Source: Bacillus sp. V5-8f (lineage in GTDB: Bacteria > Bacillota > Bacilli > Bacillales > DSM-1321). Taken from it: a stretch of DNA of 54,427 nucleotides. The stretch's first letter is position 1. Each line of letters starts with the position of its first letter. Below the pieces are notes generated by a model. That model was not told the DNA's origin. It was given only the letters and a program-made list of their open reading frames with translations, and made no database searches. A program made the position numbers and the translations under genes. Location of the stretch: the NCBI RefSeq assembly GCF_002863565.1, contig NZ_PGUW01000025.1, positions 1 through 54,427 on the forward strand, given 5' to 3'. This document shows, piece by piece, positions 7,811 through 15,208 of this stretch.

Positions 7811-9165
7811 TTACGATGTTACTAAACTCTTAAACAAGGTATTTGCTGTTTTTTCGTCTTCAAGAATTTGCTTCCAAGGGTCTTTATAAGTAGATAAAGC
7901 TTTATCCATGCGTTCATTCAATTCATCTCGTTTTTCCTGATCATCCAGTATGGAGCGGATGTGATCTAAACTTAAACGCTCCACCCACGCGGAGGTCCGC
8001 TCTAAATAGTTGGCTGTCTCACGATAATACTGCAGGTACGCACCCGTAATTTCCATAAGCTCTTCTTCTGTTTTCACTTTGTAGAGAAGGTCTGCTGCGC
8101 GCAAATGAGTTCCACCGTTCCCTCCGACATAAATTTCCCATCCTCCATCGATTCCAACAACTCCGAGATCCTTAATTCCGGATTCGGCACAGTTGCGAGG
8201 ACAAGCAGAGACAGCCATTTTCACTTTATGAGGGGTATTAAGCCCTTCAAATTTTTTTCTAACGCAATGCCAAGCGAGATAGAATCCTGCGTCCCAAAGC
8301 GACAGAACTGTTCACCAACACATGTTTTTACCGTACGAAGGGATTTCCCATAAGCAAAACCGGACGGCATATCCAACTCTTCCCATACCTTTGGAACATC
8401 TTCTTTTTTAACACCTAATAAGTCAATACGTTGGCCGCCAGTCACTTTGACTAATGGAATTTGATATTTATCAACAACGTCTGCGATCCGGCGTAAATCC
8501 CCGGCATTTGTTACACCGCCATACATTCGGGGTACTACGGAGTATGTGCCGTCTTTTTGAATATTCGCATGCATGCGTTCATTGACATATCGGGATTCTT
8601 TTTCATCTTTATATTCAAGAGGATTTACCATTCCTAAATAGTAGTTAAGAGCCGGACGACATTTCGAACACCCTTCCTCTTTCTCCCAACCCAGCACATT
8701 CATGACTTCTTTAGTGTGTGTTAAACCTTTGGAACGAATTTCTTCTACAATTTGATCTCTGGATAATGTTGTACATCCACATATCGCTTCTTTCTGGGAA
8801 CCCGCTTCAAATTCTGAACCAAGCGTGTGCTGTAATACTTCCGCTACAAGTAATTTGTCGTACTGCATTTCTCTGTATTTATCCGTAAAGATCCGTTGGT
8901 TTACCGAATCAATGTGTACTACTTTTTCTCCGGTAAAAAGACGGATCTTTCGCTCCTCATACCAGTTCTGGTCATTCAGGGTAATGCCTTCATAGGACGC
9001 ATCCCCTTGCAAAACAGCCGATAATAAAATTCGGTTATAATTCATATGAGGCTCATTTCCAAATATCACAATATCAAAACGTGCAGGATCGCACTTTATA
9101 ATTTCATCAATACATCGAACTCCAGCCATGCCATTCCCTATTAGCACCAGTTTTTGTTTTCGCAT
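7811..9165 (-). pseudogene. nasD: nitrite reductase large subunit NasD, internal deletion and frameshift
   Basis: Two consecutive frames encode parts of the siroheme nitrite reductase large subunit, normally about 800 residues. The first (9165-8221) begins MRKQKLVLIGNGMAG, an FAD-binding start, and reads to YDKLLVA. It then jumps in frame to EVLQHTLGSEFEAGS, a segment that normally lies hundreds of residues later. The rest of the NAD(P)H/FAD part and the first 2Fe-2S (BFD-like) region are missing, about 350 residues. A one-base frameshift near 8238 splits the siroheme/4Fe-4S half: TCVGEQFCRFG lies before it, while SACPRNCAESG is in the next frame (8224-7811). The ATG at 9165 has GTAGGAAGG directly upstream and lies after the predicted TnrA-dependent transcription start. 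The remnant cannot make a normal enzyme. Confidence 0.88.
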
Positions 9166-9207
9166 CCTTCCTACCCCCAAATTTTCATGGCATACGGTCC
9201 TTAAATA

Positions 9208-9266
9208 TGCGTCCATTATTCCATAAAACTGAAGAATGGAAATTATTTGTGTAATATTTTCTTACA
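9208..9266 (-). promoter_or_regulatory. TnrA-activated promoter of the nas operon
   Basis: TGTAATATTTTCTTACA (9250-9266) matches the TnrA consensus at all defined positions. An AATAAT -10-like box (9220-9215, minus strand) places transcription start near 9208, so the box centre (9258) is near -50. The control site is intact although two genes of the operon are broken. Confidence 0.87.
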
Positions 9267-9281
9267 GTTTTTTCGGGAAAT

Positions 9282-9319
9282 AAAAAAAGATGGCTTCGGT
9301 TTAAGTACCAAAGCCATCT
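9282..9319 (-). terminator. intrinsic terminator of the DUF445 gene
   Basis: On the minus strand AGATGGCTTTGGT (9319-9307) pairs with ACCGAAGCCATCT (9300-9288) with one mismatch and is followed by T7. It lies about 35 bases after the DUF445 stop codon. Confidence 0.88.
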
Positions 9320-9352
9320 ACTTTAGTTATTCTGTGTGCTACTGACTATCCC

Positions 9353-10609
9353 TTAAAAGAACGCTTTAAAACCGGTTAATATTAATCCTATGATAAATCC
9401 GCATACCGCTCCGTTCACCCGGATCCACTGGAGGTCCTTGCCAACATTGTTCTCCACCATTTCAATAAGCGTTTCATTATCCAGCTTATCCAGGTTTTCC
9501 TGTACAAGCTTGCCTATTTTCGAATGGTTTTCGGCAATAAGGCTAGCAAGCTGCCCCTGCACCCAATTTTCGATCCTGTCCATTTTTTCATTGTCATTTT
9601 TCAAATCATCTAATAGCCGTGAAATAAACGGCAGGAAATAATCATCCATAAACTTCCCATTTTCAACAAATTCTAATACGCGTTGTTGTGCGTTTTGGAG
9701 GACGTCGGTAATTTTTCCGGAAGGCTCCCAACCCGCAATCAGACTATCCACCAGATTTTCAATTTCCGTGACCACAGGCTTGTTTTTCCCTAAATTATTC
9801 ATGATTGTACGGAGTTTTATCATGATTGCCTGTCGATTTGGATCTTTCTCATAACGCAGGCTGTAAATAATATTTAGCAGTAAGGTTTGCAGGATTTTTC
9901 CGAGCTTTTCTTCATTTACGAGATTTTGAAGGGACTTTAGTGCAAACTGTAGAATCCCATCACCTTCTATGCTATTGAGCGCTTTTAAAGCAAAAGTCCC
10001 CAATTGGTCTCTCCGGTTTTTATCCATTAACCACTCTTCCGCTTTTTGCAAAGCAGCGTCAAATGCTTTTTCCTCATATTTTCTGATGAGCGCTTGATCT
10101 GCAGCCGTCTGCAAGAGGCTTCCAATACGAACGGAGGAAAGGGATTTTTTGACTTCCCTTTCAATATAAGGTACAAATCTCTCCGGCTTTATCTGCCGGA
10201 TCACTTCCTCTATAAGCTGCTGCATTCCATTTTTTACGGTATCGGAATGAAGCTCTCTTTCAAGAGTTGAGATGATTTTGTCTGTTAAATGAATCTGCTT
10301 GATTTTATCCTGGATGCTCTCCTGGGAAAGCCAGTCATTTTCCAGGGTAGAAACAAGTGCATTTGTTACCCTTTTCCGATTTTTCGGGAGCAGGGCCGTA
10401 TGAGGGATCGGCAGCCCCATTGGATGACGGAATAATGCTGTCACAGCGAACCAATCAGCTAATCCACCAACCAGTCCTGCTTCGAATCCGCCTTGCAATA
10501 GATCTACCGCTAAGTTTCCTTCAAAAGGAATGGTCGCAACAAACCCGGTTCCCATAATTGCCAGAGAAATCCCGGCTAAGTGCTTTGATTTATTAGCCAT
10601 AGCTTTCAT
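9353..10609 (-). CDS. DUF445 family membrane protein
   Basis: A 418-residue protein of the DUF445 family (related to E. coli YjiN). Features are an N-terminal hydrophobic segment (about residues 10-27), the conserved GGLADWFAVTALFRHPMGLPIPHTALLPKNR-type region (about 47-78), a long helical charged middle, and a C-terminal membrane helix (CGFIIGLILTGFKAFF). The function of this family is not established. The ATG at 10609 has AAAGGA 4 bases upstream; a second ATG at 10600 lacks one. It is transcribed alone and ends at a strong terminator. Confidence 0.85.
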   Translation of the reverse strand: MKAMANKSKHLAGISLAIMGTGFVATIPFEGNLAVDLLQGGFEAGLVGGLADWFAVTALFRHPMGLPIPHTALLPKNRKRVTNALVSTLENDWLSQESIQDKIKQIHLTDKIISTLERELHSDTVKNGMQQLIEEVIRQIKPERFVPYIEREVKKSLSSVRIGSLLQTAADQALIRKYEEKAFDAALQKAEEWLMDKNRRDQLGTFALKALNSIEGDGILQFALKSLQNLVNEEKLGKILQTLLLNIIYSLRYEKDPNRQAIMIKLRTIMNNLGKNKPVVTEIENLVDSLIAGWEPSGKITDVLQNAQQRVLEFVENGKFMDDYFLPFISRLLDDLKNDNEKMDRIENWVQGQLASLIAENHSKIGKLVQENLDKLDNETLIEMVENNVGKDLQWIRVNGAVCGFIIGLILTGFKAFF

Positions 10610-10801
10610 TCAGTCCTTTATTCAAATTAAATTTATTATACCCAATCGGATAGGGCACACTCTACTAATTTGAATTAATAGAGTAAAAGTCATTCAATAT
10701 GTCGAGTCCTTTCACTGCCCTCCACTAAAGGGACGAATTTTTATCGCAATGGCCGGAGGAAACTACAGCCTCATAATCGGGACATATTATTTTCCTAATT
10801 T

Positions 10802-10834
10802 AAAAAGACGGCCCTTTTTGTTTTAAAAGGGCCG
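10802..10834 (-). terminator. intrinsic terminator of the SDR gene
   Basis: CGGCCCTTTT (10809-10818) and AAAAGGGCCG (10825-10834) form a perfect 10-bp stem. On the minus strand it is followed by CTTTTT. It lies just after the SDR stop codon. Confidence 0.88.
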
Positions 10835-10852
10835 CCAATGAATCATATTTTT

Positions 10853-11569
10853 TTATACCAGATGAGCGCCACCATCGATTAGGACTGATGTTCCGGTAGT
10901 AAAGCCATTTTCTGCCAAATACACGTACGTTTGGGCGATGTCTTCCGGCTGTGCAACCCGTCCAACAGGCAATTGCTGGCCAATCTGATTGTACATTGCC
11001 TGTCTTTGGTCTTCCGGCATCCCACTGTATATTGGTGTATCGACAATTCCAGGCGAAACGACATTAACCCTTACAGGTGAAAGGTCAACTGCTAGCCCGC
11101 GAACCAGCCCATCAATTGCAGAGTTGATGGATGCAAGTGTGGAGGCGCCTTTTGGAGGTCTTAAACCATAGACACCCGAAGTCAATGTAATGGATCCTGA
11201 TTTATCCAAATAGGGGAGAGCAGCATGAACCGTTATGTATTGGCCCCAAAATTTGCTGTCAAACGCGTCTCTTACTTGAGCAACTGGCAAATCACTAAAG
11301 CTTCCCATGGCTCCTTCTCCTGCGGTAACAACTAAGTGATCGAAATTGCCCACCTTGCTGAAAAACCCGGAAACATTCTCCTCACTGCGAAAATCCAGTT
11401 CATACCCTTCTACATTTTCACCTAACGCCTTTTTCGCCTCAGAAAGCTTTTCAGTTGAGCGGCTTGCGATAATCACTTGAGCCGATTTTTCAAGAAAGGC
11501 TTTAGCAGTTGCTAATCCAATGCCTGAAGTACCGCCAATAACTACTACTCGTTTACCTACTAATGACAA
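10853..11569 (-). CDS. short-chain dehydrogenase/reductase lacking the usual catalytic Tyr and Lys
   Basis: A 238-residue Rossmann-fold SDR with the cofactor motif GGTSGIG (residues 12-18), an NAG-like TAGEGAMGS turn, TSG with the catalytic-position Ser (131), and the C-terminal SPGIVDTP and TGTSVLIDGG motifs. The active-site YxxxK is not present: at its position the protein has L145 and N149 (TLASINSAID). It is therefore either a divergent reductase or a non-catalytic member. The start is TTG at 11569, preceded by GGGGG about 9 bases upstream; no ATG precedes the Rossmann motif. The gene is monocistronic. Substrate unknown. Confidence 0.85.
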   Translation of the reverse strand: MSLVGKRVVVIGGTSGIGLATAKAFLEKSAQVIIASRSTEKLSEAKKALGENVEGYELDFRSEENVSGFFSKVGNFDHLVVTAGEGAMGSFSDLPVAQVRDAFDSKFWGQYITVHAALPYLDKSGSITLTSGVYGLRPPKGASTLASINSAIDGLVRGLAVDLSPVRVNVVSPGIVDTPIYSGMPEDQRQAMYNQIGQQLPVGRVAQPEDIAQTYVYLAENGFTTGTSVLIDGGAHLV

Positions 11570-11705
11570 AATGATAACCCCCTTCTATTTATGGTTAGTT
11601 TACCCACCTTTCGTAAGGAAAACCACCATTCTAACCTGTATCATCTATTTTACTAGTTCTATTTTCTAAGTGGTAATGATGTGCTTTTTGTTCTTATGAT
11701 AATTG

Positions 11706-11742
11706 ATAAAAAAGGCTGATTGGCATCCAATCAGCCTTCAAA
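11706..11742. terminator. intrinsic terminator of wrbA
   Basis: AGGCTGATTGG (11713-11723) and CCAATCAGCCT (11727-11737) form a perfect 11-bp stem with a 3-base loop, with A/T runs on both sides. It lies just after the wrbA stop codon. Confidence 0.9.
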
Positions 11743-11744
11743 AA

Positions 11745-12353
11745 TTATTGGGTTCCCTGTTTTACCCATCCTGCAACCGTTACCGTACGTTTCGCCTGAT
11801 ATTTCACCGCTGCCTGAACATCTTCCTTCATTCCGTTTTCTTCAACTGTAACACTTGTACCATATGGATTGCCGCCGGCTCCAAAGGTTACCGCATCTGA
11901 GTAACCAGGCGCAGCAACAATCGCACCCCAGTGATACATTGTCGTATACAGGGATAAAATGGTCGCTTCCTGGCCTCCATGTGGATTTTGCGCCGAACTC
12001 ATGGCACTTACGACCTTATTCACCAGTTTGCCTTTTGCCCATATACCACCTGTTGTATCCAAGAATTGCTTCATTTGCGACGGCATATTTCCAAATCGGG
12101 TAGGCACACTGAAAATGATGGCATCTGCCCATTCTAAATCATCTGTAGTGACCTCAGGTACGTCCTTTGCCTCCTCCACATGTGCTTTCCATGCGGGATT
12201 GGATTCTATAGCTGACTGCGGTGCAAGCTCAGGAACTTTTAATAATTTTACTTCTGCACCCGATTCCTGGGCTCCTTCTTTGGCCCATTTTGCCAATTGA
12301 TAGTTTGTTCCGGTGGAGCTGTAATAAATTACCGCGAGATTTACGTTTGCCAT
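11745..12353 (-). CDS. wrbA: WrbA-type NAD(P)H:quinone oxidoreductase
   Basis: A 202-residue flavodoxin-fold protein of the WrbA (type IV NAD(P)H:quinone oxidoreductase) family. The FMN phosphate loop YYSSTGTNYQLAKWA lies at residues 10-24, PTRFGNMPSQMKQFLD at about 84-99, and the family's conserved HGGQE and GNPYGTS stretches follow. It would reduce quinones by two electrons with FMN and protect against oxidative stress. The ATG has GGAGG 7 bases upstream. It is a single-gene unit beside the SDR gene and ends at its own terminator. Confidence 0.93.
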   Translation of the reverse strand: MANVNLAVIYYSSTGTNYQLAKWAKEGAQESGAEVKLLKVPELAPQSAIESNPAWKAHVEEAKDVPEVTTDDLEWADAIIFSVPTRFGNMPSQMKQFLDTTGGIWAKGKLVNKVVSAMSSAQNPHGGQEATILSLYTTMYHWGAIVAAPGYSDAVTFGAGGNPYGTSVTVEENGMKEDVQAAVKYQAKRTVTVAGWVKQGTQ

Positions 12354-12564
12354 ACTTTTGCCTCCTTCAATGGAAAATTCAAGAATTGGGTAACTTTAGA
12401 TAGTAGTCACTTCATTTCATCCAAAAGTACCTCTTCCTTCCATGCCCCCATTTTTTTAAAGCTAAACCTTAAAATTTATTTGGGTGCTGTTTGTATTTTT
12501 ATTGATGGGTGAATGGCAACCATGCTGTGTCGCTTGCAGTGGGAAGACTCAATAGTTTCAATTA

Positions 12565-12730
12565 CTAAATCTGATAATTCTCAACAACCGATGGATTTGC
12601 GACTATATCTAGAATTTCACCGCAAACCTGAATCTTTCCGAACCAGTCCTAGAGATCACAACTAATACTGGAGTTTTGTTACAAATCTGAATAATTTGCC
12701 GCTAATTCTGTAATTTCACTACACCTTAGC
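12565..12730. repeat. degenerate array of about eight 19-21 bp units
   Basis: Units begin with CTG/CTA and run roughly CTGAATTTCACCGCAAAT. Their starts lie near 12571, 12589, 12609, 12628, 12649, 12668, 12687 and 12708, giving spacings of 18-21 bp. The copies are diverged, so this is a weaker call than the exact 21-bp arrays elsewhere in the window. It lies between wrbA and the NERD gene; the rest of 12354-12903 shows no gene. Confidence 0.55.
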
Positions 12731-12903
12731 CTCTTATTGAAAATAAGAAAACACTTGAACCTTCCCCCACATGTTCTAAAGATTTGCTGTACATCCCAGT
12801 TTTACATAGCTAATCGATGGTAATTCCATTAAAAACGGCAGTCCAATTATTTTTTCTTGATAGCTTCTTTAAGGTGGTCCAGACCAAGCTGGTACACCCG
12901 GCC

Positions 12904-13830
12904 TCACGTGTTTCCTGATTTGGGTAAATTTAATGAGGAAAGAAGTTTTGACGTTGCCGATAGGGAAGGAAGCTGTAGGAAATTCCGGGCTTGTTGATTA
13001 GTAATGGTAGTACCCATTAGGAGAGTGTAATCCATTAGGGCTTCTATATGCGCGGTTTTAGAAGAAGAATTACATAGAGGGCAAAGCCAATGTGCTTTTT
13101 TTCTTTTCATGGAAAACCAATGGCAATGGGAGCAGCGGATACCTGTAAGGATTTCATTTTCTTGAACTTCAAATCGTTTAACAATATCAGGTGTGTATGG
13201 ATCATTATGTTTAATAAGAAGCCTGCAAATTCTCCGAAGTTCTTGTTGTGACAGTTTTTCTTTCTTATAATTTTTTTCAAATTGGTGTATTTTAGCCGGG
13301 AAATTTTCAATTATAATTACTCTGCTTGTATTTGCGGAAGATTTTTTTATCACTGTGTTAGGATTACTAAAAACAACAAGAGTCTCGACTGGGATATCGT
13401 AAAGCTTATGCTTTGCCAACCATGTTATGAATTGAGTTCGTTGTCGGCCAACTTGAAGGATTGGATTAGGAAATCGTTCTTCCTTGCTATGAGATATTCG
13501 CAAAAACTGATGAAATTCCGGTTCAAATACTATAGTCCCGGAGATGTTTTTGACTTCCACAATCAAGAAAAACGATGAGGAAACAAGTAATATGTCTAAT
13601 TGAAAATAATGTTGTTGTTGTTCCAACCGAAGATCATGAAAAATGAAGTATTTTTGTTCGGGAAGGAAATTGATATAGTAATCTATTGACTTCTCTCCAT
13701 TATGTCCTGCAATGCTTCTAGACAATGTTTCTTCGATTTCTTTCCGTTTTGGATGAGTTGGGGAAATCCGCCTCAGTAATGCCTGTAATTTTTCGATATA
13801 AATGGAAACCTTTCGTTGTTTTACAATCAA
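12904..13830 (-). CDS. NERD-domain (nuclease-related) protein with C-terminal zinc ribbon
   Basis: A 308-residue protein. The NERD domain (about residues 38-150) carries the nuclease-like residues E46 (GEKSID), D79 (QLDILLV) and E92-x-K94 (VEVKN), the pattern shared with restriction-enzyme-like folds. A putative zinc ribbon with two CxxC pairs (CSHC and CPLC) lies in the C-terminal third, followed by a short helical tail. NERD proteins are thought to process nucleic acids, but their role is unproved. The start is a TTG at 13830 with AGGAGG 8 bases upstream. It is flanked on both sides by periodic repeat arrays. Confidence 0.82.
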   Translation of the reverse strand: MIVKQRKVSIYIEKLQALLRRISPTHPKRKEIEETLSRSIAGHNGEKSIDYYINFLPEQKYFIFHDLRLEQQQHYFQLDILLVSSSFFLIVEVKNISGTIVFEPEFHQFLRISHSKEERFPNPILQVGRQRTQFITWLAKHKLYDIPVETLVVFSNPNTVIKKSSANTSRVIIIENFPAKIHQFEKNYKKEKLSQQELRRICRLLIKHNDPYTPDIVKRFEVQENEILTGIRCSHCHWFSMKRKKAHWLCPLCNSSSKTAHIEALMDYTLLMGTTITNQQARNFLQLPSLSATSKLLSSLNLPKSGNT

Positions 13831-13956
13831 ATAACCAACCTCCTATCCTTTTTTGTAAATTGGTTCGACAAATGTGTGTGAAGAACCTGCCTAGAAATGT
13901 GCCATTTTAGTCATTTCTGTTAAATTTCGAGAGAATTCGACTCCATTTTAAAATAA

Positions 13957-14070
13957 TTTGTCCGGATTAATGATTTATTTGTCCGAAACAGCCATTAATT
14001 TGTCCGAACTGGTGATTTATTTGTCCGAAAGAGCCATTAATTTGTCCGAAATGCGGATTAATCTGTCCAA
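13957..14070. repeat. six-copy array of ATTTGTCCGAA cores at exact 21-bp period
   Basis: The G of each GTCCG/GTCCA core lies at 13960, 13981, 14002, 14023, 14044 and 14065, always 21 bp apart. The core is ATTTGTCCGAA; the other 10 bp vary, although copies 2 and 4 are nearly the same. The array lies upstream of the NERD gene and downstream of the coat-protein gene. Because 21 is a multiple of three, it leaves heptapeptide-repeat open frames on both strands, which I take to be incidental. Confidence 0.93.
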
Positions 14071-14126
14071 ACTGAAAAACCTGCCCAATTTGGGAACCAG
14101 CCCTATCAGAGGAACCACCCCAAACG

Positions 14127-14159
14127 GAAAACACCACCTGGAATAAATCCAAGTGGTGT
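14127..14159 (-). terminator. intrinsic terminator of the coat-protein gene
   Basis: On the minus strand ACACCACTTGG (14159-14149) pairs with CCAGGTGGTGT (14141-14131), with one mismatch, and is followed by TTTTCC. It lies about 10 bases after the stop codon. Confidence 0.8.
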
Positions 14160-14169
14160 CGCAGACAAC

Positions 14170-14937
14170 TTATTGCCGGCCGTATCTCTGATTCGTTCCC
14201 CCGTATACGAGGCTTTGCGGTGATGCAGGATTTAAGTTGGGTGTCATTACATTACCTTGATTACCAACATTTTGCCCAGCATATCCCGCGGATGTTCCTT
14301 GGTATCCAGCATTTTGCGCATTATATCCAGGATTTTGCCCGGAAATGCCCATGCTTGGGCCAGGCTGCATTCCATATTGCTGCTGCATGGAATCGCTCGC
14401 AGGCTGATATCTATGGATAAATTCTTTAGCTGTGTGGTCTTTCAGTGTAGGAACCTGGTAAATCCCCTGTTCATTCATCAATAAGAACACTTCATAGGCT
14501 TGGTTGGCACAGTTCGTGGCACTATTCAACAGCATGCGGCGGAGGTTTGGATCCGCGCATTCAAGCGTTGCCCACATTCCGTTTCTTGCTGCGTTTTTAT
14601 GAGCGCACAACATGGCTGTAGCCACTTCCCAGTCTTTTAGCTGAGCGTCAATTTCAGGTGCGATCCGAGGTGGGTTGTTTAAGCCGTATTTAATTTGTTG
14701 CGGCTGAATCTCCCTAATGTTTGTATTTGGCGGAACCAGATTAACGCCTGTATAATCATGAGTATACGCGACAATTTCATTATATGACCGAATTTCTTCC
14801 TGCTGATGGCGGATGATCATGTCAATCAACTGCTGATTCTGTGTTTCAGTGGCATAGAAGTTGAAGTGGGTGATCATATTAATTTTTTCCAGTAATATTT
14901 CATGTACTTCCATCGTTTCATGAGCGCCGAATGGCAT
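14170..14937 (-). CDS. CotF-family spore coat protein
   Basis: A 255-residue protein of the coat F family. The four-helix ferritin-like core appears twice as two similar helical segments (about residues 5-60 and 90-165, with HEILLEKINMITHFNFYATE and LKDWEVATAMLCAHKNAARN). A low-complexity C-terminal tail rich in Gly, Asn, Gln and Tyr follows (NPGYNAQNAGYQGTSAGYAG). Family members are assembled in the spore coat. The ATG at 14937 was chosen because AAGGAG lies 8 bases upstream; the open frame extends 3 codons further to a GTG. Expression in the mother cell is inferred from the family; no promoter was identified. Confidence 0.88.
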   Translation of the reverse strand: MPFGAHETMEVHEILLEKINMITHFNFYATETQNQQLIDMIIRHQQEEIRSYNEIVAYTHDYTGVNLVPPNTNIREIQPQQIKYGLNNPPRIAPEIDAQLKDWEVATAMLCAHKNAARNGMWATLECADPNLRRMLLNSATNCANQAYEVFLLMNEQGIYQVPTLKDHTAKEFIHRYQPASDSMQQQYGMQPGPSMGISGQNPGYNAQNAGYQGTSAGYAGQNVGNQGNVMTPNLNPASPQSLVYGGTNQRYGRQ

Positions 14938-15208
14938 AGATATCACTCCTTTTGTTTATGTACTAACAAAGAGTAATATTTCCCAATGTCGCGCTTTTAT
15001 GCATGTCAGTTACAATCAACTGTCTACTTTACTGGATAAAAAAGAAAACAGCACCCGATAAGGCACTGGCGAAAAAAGAGGTAGTTTATTTACTTACAAT
15101 TTAACATTTTAAAAACTTGCATAATTCTTTTGGCTCCCATTCTTTTGCCAAGAGAATTTGGCCGATGGCATTATTGATTTTCTGTGCTCCAGCAAAATTA
15201 TCTGAAAA

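Noticed and set aside
13957..14070. CRISPR array
   Set aside because: The repeated core is only about 11 bp and the variable part 10 bp, far below CRISPR repeat and spacer sizes, and no cas gene is present in the window.
13958..14152. Open frames on both strands encoding heptapeptide repeats (INLSE-type and GQINxxF-type)
   Set aside because: They result from the 21-bp repeat being seven codons long; no ribosome binding site is present and both strands are open equally.
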